64,000 nucleotides of DNA from contig CM033718.1 of NCBI GenBank assembly GCA_019671005.1, positions 27,532,014 through 27,596,013 on the forward strand. Reading direction: 5' to 3'. The stretch's first letter is position 1. Each line of letters begins with the position of its first letter. The notes under the pieces are model-generated. The model saw nothing but the letters and a program-made list of their open reading frames with translations, did no database searches and was not told the origin of the DNA. Made by a program: the position numbers and the translations under genes. Below, piece by piece: positions 1 to 11,798 of the stretch. This DNA comes from Hibiscus mutabilis. Lineage: Eukaryota > Streptophyta > Magnoliopsida > Malvales > Malvaceae.

Positions 1-1679
1 AAATTTTACATATTGATGTATTTGTTTTATAGCATCAATCAATGGAATATTTACCTCGAACTTGCGGAATGTCTTAAGAATTTCTTTTTCTTGGTCTTTG
101 AGAACCTTTGAGGAAAAGGTGGTTGAACAACGATGGGCTGAATTACCTTGCTTGTGTCAATATCCTCCTTGCACGGTTTAGCTTTGTACGATTTTTCATC
201 TTTTTCGGGAAAAGGGGTTTGCCAAAATTTTGTTGGTTTGCTAGCATTCCCTTCTTCCTTTTCGATGTCCTCCTTGGGGTGAAGAATCAAACAACTTGGA
301 AATAGGACTAGTTGAATTGCCTGGGCAACTGGGAATGGTGCAATTGCCTGGGCAGCGGCGCCAATTTTTGCTGGGTTTAAGAATCCTGCAAATTCTTGCC
401 ACTTCTCAAAGTAATTGCATTCACGTTTTGTTTCGGATTCACAATAGTTTGAGAAGGTAACTTACCTTGAGTTTTGGATTGACTAAGAGATGACGTAATT
501 TGACTTACTTGGGTTTCAAGATTTTTAATGCTTGACCTTGTCTCTTGTTGGAATTGCTCGAGGTTGTGAGCAAGCTTGTATACGACATCCTCCAATGGTG
601 GTTTTGTCGATGAAGATGGTTGCGCAAAATTCCATTGTTGATTGTTCCTTTGCCTATAGTTCAAATTTGGATGTTCTTTCCAGCCCGAATTGTATGTATT
701 TGAGTACTGATTGTACTTTTTTTTCATACAATACTCCTATGGCGTTGGCTTCTTCGATGCTCTCTTCTTGGAGTGTGGGGCACATATCAGTTGCATGATC
801 TTGCCTTGTGCAAATACCACATGCCTTGACTTAATGCGCATTACCTAATGCCAATTTTTCAACAAGAGAAGTTAGATTCGAAATCTTACTTTCATAGGAA
901 TAAATATTTACCTCATTCATATGTCGAGAGACGGTGTCATGTGTTGAGCCGAATTGTTGAGAGTTCGCGACCATAATGTTGATGAGGTCTTTGGCTTGGG
1001 TAGGCGTCTTGTTCACAATTGCACCTCCACTTGCAGCATCCATCATCCTTCTCTCCATGGATAATAAACCCTCATAGAAATATTGGATGAAGAATTGGCC
1101 GGACAACCCATATTGTGGATAGCTTGCACAATGTTGCTTGAATCATTCCCAATAATCATGAAGCATCTCGGAATCTTTTTGTCAAACTCTGTAAATCTCT
1201 TTTCTAATGTTGGTTGCTCTTGATGCCGAAAAATATTTTTCGAGGAAGAGCTTTGCCATGCCTGTTCATGTTTCAATTGATCCGGATGGCATGTACTACA
1301 ACCAATCTTTGGCATGGTCGGCTAGTGAGAATGGAAATGCCCTTAGCTTGACTTCATCAATAGTGACATTATAGGGTTTCATGCTTGAGCACACCACATG
1401 GAATCCCTTCAAGTGCTTGTACGGATTCTCATTCCTGCATCGCCTGAAAGTAGGAAGATGATGTATTAGTCTAAATTTTAATTTGAAAGGTACTTCAGGT
1501 TCTTGGTAATTAATCCAAAGGGGTTGTGGGACGATCTCGGGGGCTATAAGTTGGCGAAGTGTTTGTTCGGCTATGTTGTTGGTTTGAGTGTTCTCCAATT
1601 CGGCTTCCAAGTCTCATTGTGTGGTCGCTTGTTTGCTTTGCTTCGCTTCCTTCCTTAGTCGCCTTTCAGTTTTGTTCAT
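1..1679 (-). pseudogene. gag polyprotein remnant, Athila-like
   Basis: This is the structural (capsid/nucleocapsid) polyprotein of the element. The probable start is the ATG at 1679 (MNKTERRL). The gag core has the family motif FHVVCSS near 1380-1400 and AKDWL at about 1300-1312. A zinc knuckle CGICTRQDHATDMC (CX2CX4HX4C) lies near 780-830, and the pre-protease motif NAITLRSGK near 395-425. It is broken by an in-frame TGA at 1614-1616, a stop right after AKDWL near 1296, further stops near 1260 and 1135, a stop near 831, and frame changes before position 51. Domain order is intact, so this is decay of a once complete gag rather than a chimera. Confidence 0.85.
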
Positions 1680-1905
1680 ATTAGGATCAAACAAAAGATT
1701 TTTGTCTGCAAGAGAAGAGTGAAGCATAAAAGTAGAAAAGAAAAAAGAAGAGAAAAAATCGAAAAAATGAAAAATAAAAATAATAAAAATAAAATAAACT
1801 AAATAAAAAATGAACTTAGCTTCTTGACACCATTCCCTAAATAAAAACAAAAGATTTATGGGTGTCGAATTCGTCAAAAAATAATACCTACTTGTTCTTT
1901 GGATT

Positions 1906-3110
1906 TGTAGTAGCGGCAAGTAGGGTCGATCCCATAGAGAATGGTTAAGAAATCAAGTTCACAAGAATTAAAAGTAAAAAGGGGGTTTTGTGTTTGATTT
2001 GAAGAAAGCAATTGAATTAACGAAGAAATCTATATAAGATGAAACTCTAGTCAAGGTAAAACTTGGAATATTAAATCAAGAATTTAGATCATTGATCCAC
2101 AAAAGATAAATCAACATCAACTTCAAATAGCTTGGTTTTAGATTAGATGAATACCACCAAATAACCTAAATCTCTTCTAAGATAGATAACCAATTAAATA
2201 CCATCAAAAGATTAACTCTTATTATCAAGATTAAATTCCTAGATACCACTAAAGAATTATAATCTATCAAATAACATTAATGATCTTAAAGAGACCCAAA
2301 GCACATATTCTTCCTAAGCACGAACCCATTAACTTATTAAGAACATGAATTCATACCTTTAGAAATCGAACCCGAATTTCTTTACCACTTGTATCAAATA
2401 CCATTGAATTGGTTGTAGCATATATTTAACCAAACATACACATGAAGATGAAGCATAAAAGATATGAAAATACTTTAATAAAGATGAAGATAATTTGGGA
2501 ATAAGAAATCTCACTAAAAACTTGAAATAATATCATTTTATCTACACCTGACTAGAAAAGAAGGGTTTAGCCACTCATGGTGGTCGACGGCTATAAGAGA
2601 AGAGGGGAGAGGGTTTCGACTAGACTAAGGTTTCTACTTGGTATTTTCTCTTCACCCTTTGATCTCTATTTATAGGGAATAAAGGGGAAGACTTTACATT
2701 AAATACAGCAACCCTAAACTACTTTAATTATGGTAAAAGTAGAAGTCCACTTTGTAGTAGGATTGCTTGCCCTCCAAGTAAAAATATGTTTGTTCTCTAG
2801 GCCCAAATATGTCTTACGCCTGGTATTTTCGCAGAAATAGTATTGCCGTGGCAATTGCAACTTGCCGAGGCAAATAAGGTGGTTTATGAAGAGCTTGCTG
2901 TGGCAATTGGGACTTGCCTTGGCAATTAACAAGAATTTTGGAGGTGACGCCTAAATGGTGCTAAAACTCGGCTTTTACGTATAAAACGTCATTAAGACCC
3001 AAAAACACTTGCAAAACCAAATAGGAACCGAATCAAAGGCTTTAAGATAGATTAATGTGCTAAAACATAAGATTTAATATGTGAAAAACATGCAAATATA
3101 TGACTTATCA
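1906..3110 (-). repeat. 5' LTR of the left-edge Athila-like element
   Basis: Read on the minus strand the LTR starts TGATAAGTC at 3110, a start typical of plant Athila-type LTRs, and ends CTACTACA at 1906. The inner edge is uncertain by about 30 bp because I cannot place a convincing primer-binding site. The CGATCCCA-type motif near the 3' end (about 1927-1935) resembles the U5 region of such LTRs. Small minus-strand ORFs inside (for example 2714-2932) are not convincing genes. Confidence 0.6.
2666..2675 (-). promoter_or_regulatory. TATA box of the LTR promoter
   Basis: The minus strand reads CTATAAATAG, a canonical plant TATA box. It lies inside the LTR, upstream of the gag leader, at a position suitable for a U3 promoter. 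Confidence 0.55.
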
Positions 3111-3308
3111 CTAGGGTGCAATGACATAAACTAGTTTAGTTCCCTTTGCATGTTCTTGAGCATTTTATAATATCATGGATGGTTATCCTTGGTAAATTAC
3201 CAACTAAAGGTAGATTAGTGTAGATGCATGTTGATTTTGATTGTACATGTGTTTTGTATAGTGTTGGTGCGGTGTCCCATACGCATTTGTTTTTTTAGTG
3301 CTAATTCT

Positions 3309-3640
3309 CTAGGAGGCTATGGGAGCTACTTTGGGGTTGTGTAATTTGCACAGGTCCATTGGTACATGGGAGTATGAATTGAGTTGGTGTGTGCTAAGTT
3401 TAATGGGGAGTCTCTTCTTGTTTACATACTTAAGCTTGTTTGGAATGCTTTCATATATATTATCTGGAAGAGAGAAAATATAGAATTTTTCATAGGCAAC
3501 ATAGAATGGATGATGAATTGTGCACACTTAGAGATATAGTGACTATTAAGATTGCTGGCAGGAATTTTGTTAACGATCTTGTCAATTTGCAACTTTGTGG
3601 TAATTGGGGTACAAGTGTATAGGGTGTTTAGGTGTTCTAT
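3309..3640 (+). pseudogene. LINE (L1-type) reverse transcriptase C-terminal remnant
   Basis: Plus-strand translation over two frames gives a stretch like the C-terminal end of plant LINE ORF2: WNAFIYIIW followed by a basic/aromatic run and then a DELCTLRDIVTIKI-like segment (about 3435-3620). This is the conserved region after the zf-RVT domain of non-LTR retrotransposons. A frameshift lies near 3470. No upstream RT core, poly(A) tail or TSD could be placed. It could be a host RNase H-like fragment, but the tryptophan/aromatic pattern favours a LINE tail. Confidence 0.55.
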
Positions 3641-3759
3641 GCAAGGTTTGTTGCTTTCCTTGTATAGTTGATTTGATGTACTTTATAGCAGATTTTCTGC
3701 GTCTTTGGATATAATACCAAAAAATTATCAAAAAATAGTTTCAATTTAAATAGTTTTCT

Positions 3760-3956
3760 ATAACCATATACAATATATATATCATGCATAATTAAGAGTC
3801 TCGACTCGAACTTGAAAATTGATCCATTAATTGCTAAAAATTTCGAGTTATTCGAATTTCCATTTTATAAATCAAACTTTATTTTTAAAAAATTATTCGA
3901 ATCGAGTTTATGAAATTACAAGTCGAGTCAAGACGAGTCGAGTATTACCCACCCTA
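3760..3956. mobile_element. Truncated copy of the hAT-type MITE found at 4211-4792
   Basis: The segment matches about 4510-4792 of the neighbouring element: a CTCGACTCGA block, an internal ATTCGAAT region, then GAGTCGAGT and a CCCACCCTA end. The left half is missing. Only the right terminal repeat is recognisable. Confidence 0.6.
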
Positions 3957-4210
3957 GATGTAAATTAATTAAAATGAAAATTTTGCTTTGGAAAATATAA
4001 ATTTTATTTTTTGTAGGAAGACTAAAGAAGGGTAGAAAAGAAAATTAGACTTGTAAAAGTTGTTAAAATTTTCAATTGCACAATTTTAATGGAACAATTT
4101 TAAAACATAAATCCCTTGTTTGGTACAATGGATGTAAAAGAGGTGTATTGTATTTTATAACACTTTTGTATTAAAAAGATGGATGAAAGTTGGTTGTTAC
4201 TACATCAAGG

Positions 4211-4792
4211 TAGGGTTGGGTGTTCTATCGAGTCGAGTCTAGTAAAAAAATTTTGATTTATTCGAGTTTGTAGGTCCTATTTTACGATTCAAACTTTATT
4301 TGAAAATTTTTCGAATCAAGTCAAGTTTATGAAATTCGAGTCGAGTCAATATTTTGAGTTTTTGTACAAATTTAATTGTGTATATATATATATATATTTC
4401 TTCATATATATTTCTATATGCATATACGTAGCGGTGCTCATATATATTTCTATATGCATATACTTAGGGTTGGGCGGTGCACATGTTGATTTCAATTTTA
4501 ACGGCTTTCTATATGCATATACAATACACATATATATTTTTTTCATATTCTCACATGTGATATACGTAATATATCATGCAAAATTGATAGACTCGACTCG
4601 AATATGAAAATTGATCAACTAATTACTAAAAATTTTGAGTTATACGAATTTTCATTTCACAACTCAAACTTTCTTGAAATTTTTTCGAGTCGAGTTTATG
4701 AAATTACGAGTTAGGTCAAAACGAGTCGATCTTTTTCACCTCGAGTCAAGACGAATAATTCGGTTTTTTTAGTCGAGTTTTGCCCACCCCTA
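4211..4792. mobile_element. Non-autonomous hAT-type DNA transposon (MITE)
   Basis: The left end TAGGGTTGGGTG and the inverted right end TAGGGGTGGGCA form short terminal inverted repeats of the hAT type. The flanks are catcaagg (4203-4210) and catcaaga (4793-4800), a 7-of-8 match to an 8-bp target duplication, the hAT size. The interior is rich in TCGAGTCGAGT and contains two near-identical 33-bp segments at about 4437-4470 around TATATGCATATA. It encodes no transposase. Confidence 0.7.
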
Positions 4793-4937
4793 CATCAAGA
4801 TGTTTGTTTGTGAAATTTGTGATAAAGTTAAAAGAAAAGTGTTATGTATGATTGTACCCTTTTACCCTTAAAATTCTAGCTTCATATTTCCCTTGTTTTG
4901 ACATTGATTATTATATTATTTTTAGGGTTTATTTTTT

Positions 4938-5990
4938 ATGGTTGATCGACTACAAATTGACACACCATTTTGCAAGCGTACACACCTCGATGCAAGTATA
5001 GTTGATAGGTTAATCCCATCAGATATCGATCCCACGAAGATGGGACTCTGGTATATTATGATTGTCGATGCAATAATGCTGAAAAATAAATGGAATGCGA
5101 GTGTAGTTGTCGGTGTAATGAAATGGAAAGGCAAAGAATTCAAGGTATATTGTGAAAGCAATAATACCGAGCATAGAAGAGAAAGATAGACAATGATAAG
5201 ATTGGATCCCACGGTGATTTTCAATGGACTACCAAGTGCGGCAAGGTCATAACAATAGATGGTTTAACAACAATGAATATCAAGCTTATATTACTCACTC
5301 TCCTTCAAGTCTCAACTAAAGACTTATACATACATATCAACCATATCTTCCTATGTTGGCCAATAATGCACGTATTTAAACATGTGAACCGAATTCCTTC
5401 GTGTTCCCACCCAACTTCCATTGTGATGCCCGTTAACTTGAACTGTCACTGCACCTTCCAGTATCGGTGGGTGCATTCAACACTTTCGTGTAAAATAGCA
5501 TTCAAACCTCATAGTTTAAACAAGGAAGAAAGATATATAAAATAATCAAAGTTAACAATCCAAAAGTACTTCTATTCTTAGGGAAAGAAAACCATAAACC
5601 ATCATTCGAATTAAACACAGAAAACTATCGAAAACAAATGGAAACCTATATTCCTAGCTATCTCGAAATGGTTCCATGAGTTTCCTTTGCTTTAGCACCC
5701 AGTTCCTCTCCTTCTAAAGTCATCATGCCTTGATTCACATCGATTCACCAACTGGAAGCTCAAGCTGCCTTGGACAAAGCATCAAAGAAAAAGGAAAATA
5801 AAGGAAATGGGTCGTCCGAATCCTCCTCCTCATTTCTCTCTCTTCCCAAAGGTCTTTTTATAGGCTGACCCAAAGAGGACATCTATCTTTCATGTAAAAT
5901 TGGTGTCAAAATATCATACACAATCTGTTACAATAGATAGTACAACTGGAGCTCTTAATCTTTATCTTCAAACACTTTTATACAACTAAC
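4938..5990 (-). repeat. Decayed LTR-like sequence, minus orientation
   Basis: The CGATCCCACGAAGATGG stretch at about 5029-5044 resembles the U5-side motif at 1927-1940. The minus strand has a TATA-like TATAAAAA at 5855-5862 in the matching relative position. This suggests an old, possibly solo, Athila/Tat-type LTR in the same orientation as the left-edge element. Ends and TSD could not be found. Short ORFs here (4938-5189, 5273-5545) match nothing I recognise. Confidence 0.4.
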
Positions 5991-6225
5991 AACTGTGGTG
6001 ACATATCTGGCTGCAATAAAAAGATGCTTCTACAACGACATTAGTAGTGCCTCGACAAGCAGTAAAATGACAAAATTCATAGTAAAACAAGCAAAGGTAC
6101 CTGAGTTATAAGAAATGCAAATACTAAGCTGAAAATGCAGAAATGTATGTGTGAGACACCAATGTGGGGGCAATTTAATCGATAAATAGGGAGGAAATAC
6201 ATGCTCCTTAGAGAAAGTTATTAAT

Positions 6226-6640
6226 GGTTTAGGGTTCAATGTTTAGTGTTTAAGGTTTAAGGTTATGGTTTGAAGTTCAAGGTTTGAGTTAAGGGTTAAG
6301 AGTTTAAGGTTCATGGTTTAAAGGTTAGAGTTTAGAATTTGAGGTTCATGGTTTAGGGTTAGGGTTTAAGGTTTAGAGTTTATGGTTTATTGTTTATGGT
6401 TTATTATTCATGGTTTGAGGTTTAGGGTTTAGGGATCATGTTTTGGAGTTTGGGGTTTATGGTTTATGTTTTAGGGTTCAAAGTTTATGGTTTAGGTTTT
6501 ATAGTTTAGGGTTTGAAATTTGGGGTTTAGGGGTTGAGGTTTAGAGTTTGTGATTTGATGTTAGGGTTGAGTTATGGTTTATTGTTTATGTTTTAGGGTT
6601 AGGTGTTGATGATTATTGTTTAGGGTTTAGGGTTAGCATA
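6226..6640. repeat. Degenerate telomere-like (TTTAGGG)n block
   Basis: About 410 bp are built almost entirely of variants of TTTAGGG: GTTTAGGGTT, GGTTTAAGG, GGTTTATGG and GTTTAGAG. Perfect heptamers are interspersed, for example near 6420-6440 and 6615-6635. The G-rich strand is the plus strand throughout. It is flanked by non-telomeric AT-rich DNA on both sides, so it is interstitial. Confidence 0.75.
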
Positions 6641-8160
6641 TTTACAATGTAAATACGTGAAAAATAATATGAGGGTATAATTGACAAAACAGACATAAAA
6701 CTGGCGTGTTAAATAAACATCACATTCACCTCCATGATAAATATCATCCAACTTGCATATAAAATAATCCACCGTATTAAATTTCACATCTACCAAACGT
6801 ACGGATAAAGTAAGTTTCATAATAAACACGTATTTACAACACACTAGTTACAACCCAACCAAACGAAGCGAAAAGGGGCAAATATAATCAAACGGATAGA
6901 ATACTTATGTTTTTTTGACACCCGCAATTGAGTTCACATATCATAAGTTGTAAGCAAAAGTACAACCGAAGACTTGTAGAAAGATAGAGCAACCCTCTCA
7001 TGCATGAAGGCTTGTTCCACAATGTGGAGGATATTTTATAAATAAAAAAAAATTAGACCAATACAGTAATTTTGGGCAAAAATGCTTGTTTAAAGTATTA
7101 ATTAAGATAATGATGGTATCTTAAATTTATACAAGTAAGCTATTTGTTAGAACCCTAGCCGCATCCCCTTTTACCCTTTTTCCGCTAAACTTTTTTTTTC
7201 AATTTTACATGACATGCGGCAACACTAACTTTAATATTGGTTGTCGACAGCTGGTATTTTTTATTTTTTTACTTTATTTTTTATTTTTTTAGTTTTTAAA
7301 TTCAATAATTCTGTCTTTGTTACACAATTTTTTTACCTTTTGGTATGTATCCACTGTCTTTTGGCACTCTTTTCTTCTTTTAGTCGGTCGTTAGGTCTCT
7401 TTTTATTTAATTTTTTATTAGGGTTGGATTTGATGTCGTCACGACTTATTAAGATGACGCTCTTTTGATTATCCTTTTGATCTCCTTGTTTTGAACCCTC
7501 GAATTGGGATTGGATATGAGCTCACTATCACTGCCCTTTTTCGCGATTGAATTGTGGTAATGACTGTGTTGTCAAGGTGCCTTATTATTGTAATATGCAT
7601 TTTTTATGATGTTGGTTGTTGGCTTTTTTACCTTTCATCATCGAACTTTGATGATGTTTGTATCTATTTTGTTTTGAACCTTGAGTTAGAGTGTTTACCT
7701 TTTCTTTGTATTGTCTTGTTTATGATCTAAAGACGTTAGTTTTCATGTAATTAAGAATATATCTGGATCAAGTTTGTTTACCTCAGTTGTAAACTCTTAT
7801 TGTATTTTTCGATTTTTCATCTTTTAATAAAACTAACGTAATCGTATTAGAAAAAAAGTAATAATTAGGTTTAGGTTCAATATTCAATGTTTAAACTCGA
7901 TCTAGTTTAATTTATTTTTAATTTTCATAATATGTCATATATATTGTAATTAGGTTTATTTGTATATATGATATAATTTATGTCACATAAAAATTAAATA
8001 TATAATATTATATAATGTAAATTTTATTCTATTAAAAATATTAGACTACATTATAAAATTAGAAACAAATTGGGGTTGATTTTATATTAAATAAAATGTT
8101 TTGGGACTAAACTGAACATAACATATCATATTAAAAAAATTGGACAAGTTATATAATTGA
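6641..8160. other. AT-rich intergenic sequence, no gene seen
   Basis: I read both strands and found no recognisable protein, RNA or element end. Poly-T-rich stretches at 7190-7480 give low-complexity ORFs only. The segment 7850-8150 is nearly pure A/T. Confidence 0.5.
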
Positions 8161-8163
8161 AAC

Positions 8164-8520
8164 AATAGGGTAAACTACATAAATGGTCCACCGACTATGA
8201 CTTAATTTTTTGTTGAGTCTCCTGACTATAAGAAATTATAAATAGGTCCATCAACTAATCGCGACTAACAAATCGTTCCAATTCTATTAAAAAATAAACG
8301 ACTGATGATGGGGCAGTTAATAAAATCTGTATAATAACATATTTAACTCTCAACTTTTACATTTTATTTTAATTTGGTCAGTCTTTAACTTCGTCAATCT
8401 GAGTATTAACATTCATTAAACAAATTTTTAGTAGAATCAACCTTATATTAAAATAAAACTCAATTTTTCCTTCTCTTTTCTACATCAAATTCATGCTCAT
8501 CAATATTTGATGTAGAAAAC
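8164..8520. repeat. Probable MITE-like repeat
   Basis: It begins GGGTAAACTACATAAATGG, a start seen in many plant non-autonomous elements and similar in style to the ends at 13967 and 18702. It ends near a hairpin formed by TCTACATCAAA and TTTGATGTAGA (about 8480-8520). No convincing matching right end or TSD was found. Confidence 0.35.
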
Positions 8521-8901
8521 CGAAGGAGAGTTTTGTTTTTTTTTTTACTTTTTTAATACAAAGATGATTCCATTGAAAATATGTTAAGGAATATTAGTAG
8601 GCTTAGCATAGCCAGAAAAAGTCGAAGACTTTTGGTTTATAAATATTTTTAAAATTTGGGTTTTTATATTTTTCATATTTTTAGTTTTATAGTTTTACTT
8701 TTTTTTAATTCGTTATAGTGTTTTTATTTTTTAATATTATAAATATTTACATATTATTTAAGTATTTTTAAAATTTTAATAAGTTATTATTATTTAATTT
8801 AAAGATTTAGTTATCAAGCTTTCAATTAAAATCAATTATGCCCTTGAACTCGACAAAAAATTAATTATGGCCTCAAATTCGATTAAATCAATTCAACCTC
8901 T

Positions 8902-9010
8902 CTGCCACGTCATCATCACACGTGTACTGCCATGTCAGCATCGTTGGCTACCACGTCAGCATAGTGGACTGTCGCGTCAGCACCATTAACTGCCACTTCA
9001 GCACTATAAC
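8902..9010. repeat. 21-bp minisatellite with CCACGTCAGCA core
   Basis: Units start at 8927, 8948, 8969 and 8990, exactly 21 bp apart. A fifth, longer unit starts at 8902. The core is CTGCCACGTCAGCA with variants CATGTCAGCA, CGCGTCAGCA and CACTTCAGCA. The ACGT centre resembles a bZIP binding core, but there is no adjacent gene to regulate. Confidence 0.7.
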
Positions 9011-10423
9011 GGCCAATGTTCAAGGGCTAATTTGCTGCAATTCGTGAACTGAAAGACCTAATTGACTATGTTTTTCTGGGAGGTACTAATTGCTAATTTA
9101 GATCGAACTCGATGGTAAAAATGCCCTTTTAACCTTTAAATAAATAATTATATTAGCTATTTAGTAAAACTAAACTAAAAATTAACAAAAATAATTGATA
9201 GTAAAATATGTTTGCTTTCGTTATTGAGATGGTAGTTCGAAATGTGTTTCACAATCAATCTGCGCATTTTAATTTTTATTGCTTCTTCCACTTTGTCAAA
9301 AATTTCTACATGTCTCCTTCTTAAGCTAAAAAATAAACCACTTACAATTGTTTTCTTGATTTCTAGCTTTTTTTCAGTTTGAAGAATGATAGATGGGGAG
9401 AGGGTATTTAAAAGGGAAAACATTGGCCACGCGATGGGTCTTCTTAAAAAACTCAACTTTTTCATGGAAGGTGTCCAATTAACAGCACCTTCCCATAATT
9501 CAAATTTTTTCGGAAAGATGTCATGTAAGCAACTTTCATAATTTAATATTTTTTTTAAAATTTCTTTCGGATAACATATCATATTTAATTAAATATACAT
9601 AAAATATGAACTGGTGTGCCACATCGGAGGAAGGCATACCTAGTCAGCGATGCTTTCCTAAAGCACATATGATTGGGCATGCCTTTATCTTATGTGGTCA
9701 AAATAAATGCTATTTCGCTAAATAATTTTTCTTGGGGTGCTATTTTGTTAAATAAATGAAAAAATAATATGTTAGGATAAATTTGTCAGTATCAAGACCC
9801 CTACAAGCTCTTACCATCAGCCCTTATGTCTTAAGATGTGTATAAACTAATAATCCTCAGAATTGGAACTTAAAAAAAACCAACAATAACATATACATCA
9901 TCCATCACTGACCATCGAGTTGGAATTCAGGATGTAAAATCGGGTATTTAGATTAGTTTTAAGTCGGGTCAAATTAGATCAGGTTCGGGTTAGGTCAGGT
10001 CAAGTCAATGGTTTGATTCAATTCAGATTAGGTTCAGGTCAACTTGGGTCTGTGTCAACATCAAGTTGATCTCAACTCAAACTCGATTTGGGATTAGGTC
10101 ATGTCAATTTCAAGCTGGATAAATACTAGGTTCAAGTTAAAATAGTTCGAGTCTGAGGGTGTTAATTATCAAGATAATCCGGATTCACATGTACTTCAGG
10201 TTGGATCATTTCGATCGGGTCAAGTTCAGGTTGGGCCACGTCGGTTTCAGATCAAGTTCAGGACAAATCATATTGTTTTTCAGTGAAGTTTAGGTTAGGT
10301 TAAGTCGATTTTAGATGAAGGTTGGGTGAACTCTCTCAAGTCAAAACTCTCACAAATCCCAACTCTCAAGTTTATATTCAAGTAATTCAACTGATTTATT
10401 TTTTTAATATTTTGGTAGTATCT
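9011..10423. other. Intergenic sequence with degenerate GGTCAGGTCA-type simple repeat
   Basis: No gene seen. The minus-strand ORF at 9175-9582 has no recognisable domain. From about 9940 to 10330 the sequence is dominated by degenerate GGGTCA/AGGTCA/GTTCAGG words. A similar block recurs at 13200-13480 on the other side of the copia insertion. Confidence 0.5.
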
Positions 10424-10848
10424 TGTTGGGCATTCCCTCAACCGTTTTGATTGCCAAGTGGTGGAGAAGATGTAATTTGGGTGATGGTCGTGGAAGCAAA
10501 ATATAGGAAAAATTAGACACAAGATTTAGAGTGGTTCGAGCTTCTAACCAAGCTCTACATCCACTACCTTAGCTTCCTACTAAGGATTTCAACCAATTCA
10601 CTAAGAATTATTCACCTTTTCTAGGCTAAGGAGGCAACCATTTACAACCTAGACTCACTCAGCAAGTCTAGCTTTGGGAACACTCTCTAACAAGAGAAAA
10701 CTTAGCAAACTAGAAATCCCTCTAAAAGGTGATTGTTTGCACTCTTAAGCACTCACCCAAATCATAATACACTTGAGCATACATTGACATTTTAGCTCAA
10801 CAAGAGTAGTCTATACAAAGAATGGGAAATTAAGCACTAAGACAAGAG
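10424..10848 (-). repeat. 3' LTR of the copia element, U3 part missing
   Basis: It matches 11799-12235 of the 5' LTR closely, including the TGTTGGG edge and the long GTGGTTCGAGCTTCTAACC block. Homology stops at about 10848, so the first ~700 bp (in element sense) are absent. Confidence 0.8.
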
Positions 10849-11707
10849 TCATCATCACTCCAAGTAGCCACATAAGTCTTCTTTTTATGGCTTGAAGTGC
10901 TTGACCTCTTCTCCTTCATCCTTGATTCATATCTTGATACTTTCTTTTCTTTCTTTATGAATCAGATGAATTTGTTGAAGAGCTTTGTCATCTCTTCTTC
11001 TTCATTTTCCTCCTACCTTGATTCTTCATGCTGGCATTGGGAGGATTTGAGAGCAATGCCATTAACATCAATGCTCTTTGAACTTGTTCTCATTTTCCCT
11101 CTTCAAGGGTTCGAACATCATCTCATGAGTTAGCAAGGATCCAAATTAGTTCATCAAGTTTAAGCTCCTTCATGTTCTTGGCTTCAATGATTGCCGTCTT
11201 CATGCTCTTCCATGATTCGAGAAGTAAGTAAATCAACTTCTGAAAGAGTTTGTCTTCCAAAATCTCCTCCCCAAGACCTTTGAGTTGATTGACAATTGTG
11301 GAGAAATGGTTGAACATCCTTTTGATGTCTTCATAAGGGTTCATCTTGAAGTTTTCGTACTTAAGGTTAAGAATACCAACTTTGGTCTCCTTTACTTCGT
11401 TTGTACCTTCATGGATCACTTAAAGCTTGTCCCAAACTTCCTTGGCATCTTCACAAGAAGAGACTTTTGCATACTCATCGGGGCCTAATGTACACAATAG
11501 GATGTGTAAGGCTTTACAATTAAGCCCTATCATCTTATTGTCGTTGGCATTCTATTCCACCTTACATCTTTTTACCACAAACGGTCCATCTTCAACAAGA
11601 TCCCATAGATGATAATCTTTGGCTTTGAGGAAAAATATCATCATATTCTTCCAATAGGAATAATGTTTTCCGTTGAAGAATGGTGGCCTATCAATGGATT
11701 ACGCCAT
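10849..11707 (-). pseudogene. Ty1/copia gag (UBN2/DUF4219-type), interrupted
   Basis: The capsid-like polyprotein starts at the ATG at 11705-11707. The third codon is a stop, and further stops lie near 11530 and 11420. Readable landmarks are WDLVEDGP near the N-terminus (about 11590-11615), ALHILLCTLGPDEY (about 11480-11520), and the 98-residue ORF 11123-11419 that contains the UBN2 core (EGTNEVKETKVGIL ... FNHFSTIVNQLKGLG). The C-terminal ATWSDDD motif, common at the end of these gags, sits right at the deletion junction near 10850-10880. No zinc knuckle was recognised. Confidence 0.75.
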
Positions 11708-11784
11708 GACTTTGATTGATGTAGGAATGACTTGAGCTCTTCGAGGATCAACTCTTAGGATGTTAATCTGATGAAAGAGACCTC

Positions 11785-11796
11785 GCTCTGATACCA
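11785..11796 (-). other. Primer-binding site for initiator tRNA-Met
   Basis: The minus strand reads TGGTATCAGAGC, complementary to the 3' end of plant initiator tRNA-Met. It lies 2 nt inside the 5' LTR edge (CCCAACA). Confidence 0.85.
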
Positions 11797-11798
11797 AT

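Larger units (their letters stand above)
1..3110 (-). mobile_element. Athila-like Ty3/gypsy element, 5' part, runs off left edge
   Basis: On the minus strand an LTR (1906-3110) is followed by a leader and a degraded gag reading leftward to base 1. The last visible codons match the stretch just before the protease, so protease and the rest of pol should lie outside the window. Lineage is called from the gag layout: an N-terminal gag domain, a zinc knuckle, then the short motif NAITLRSGK that in Athila-type elements precedes the protease. No 3' LTR or matching TSD is visible. The element is not coding-competent. Confidence 0.85.

Noticed and set aside
4938..5189. 83-residue ORF as a possible small gene
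   Set aside because: The sequence contains an LTR U5-like motif (CGATCCCACGAAGATGG), so it is better explained as LTR remnant.
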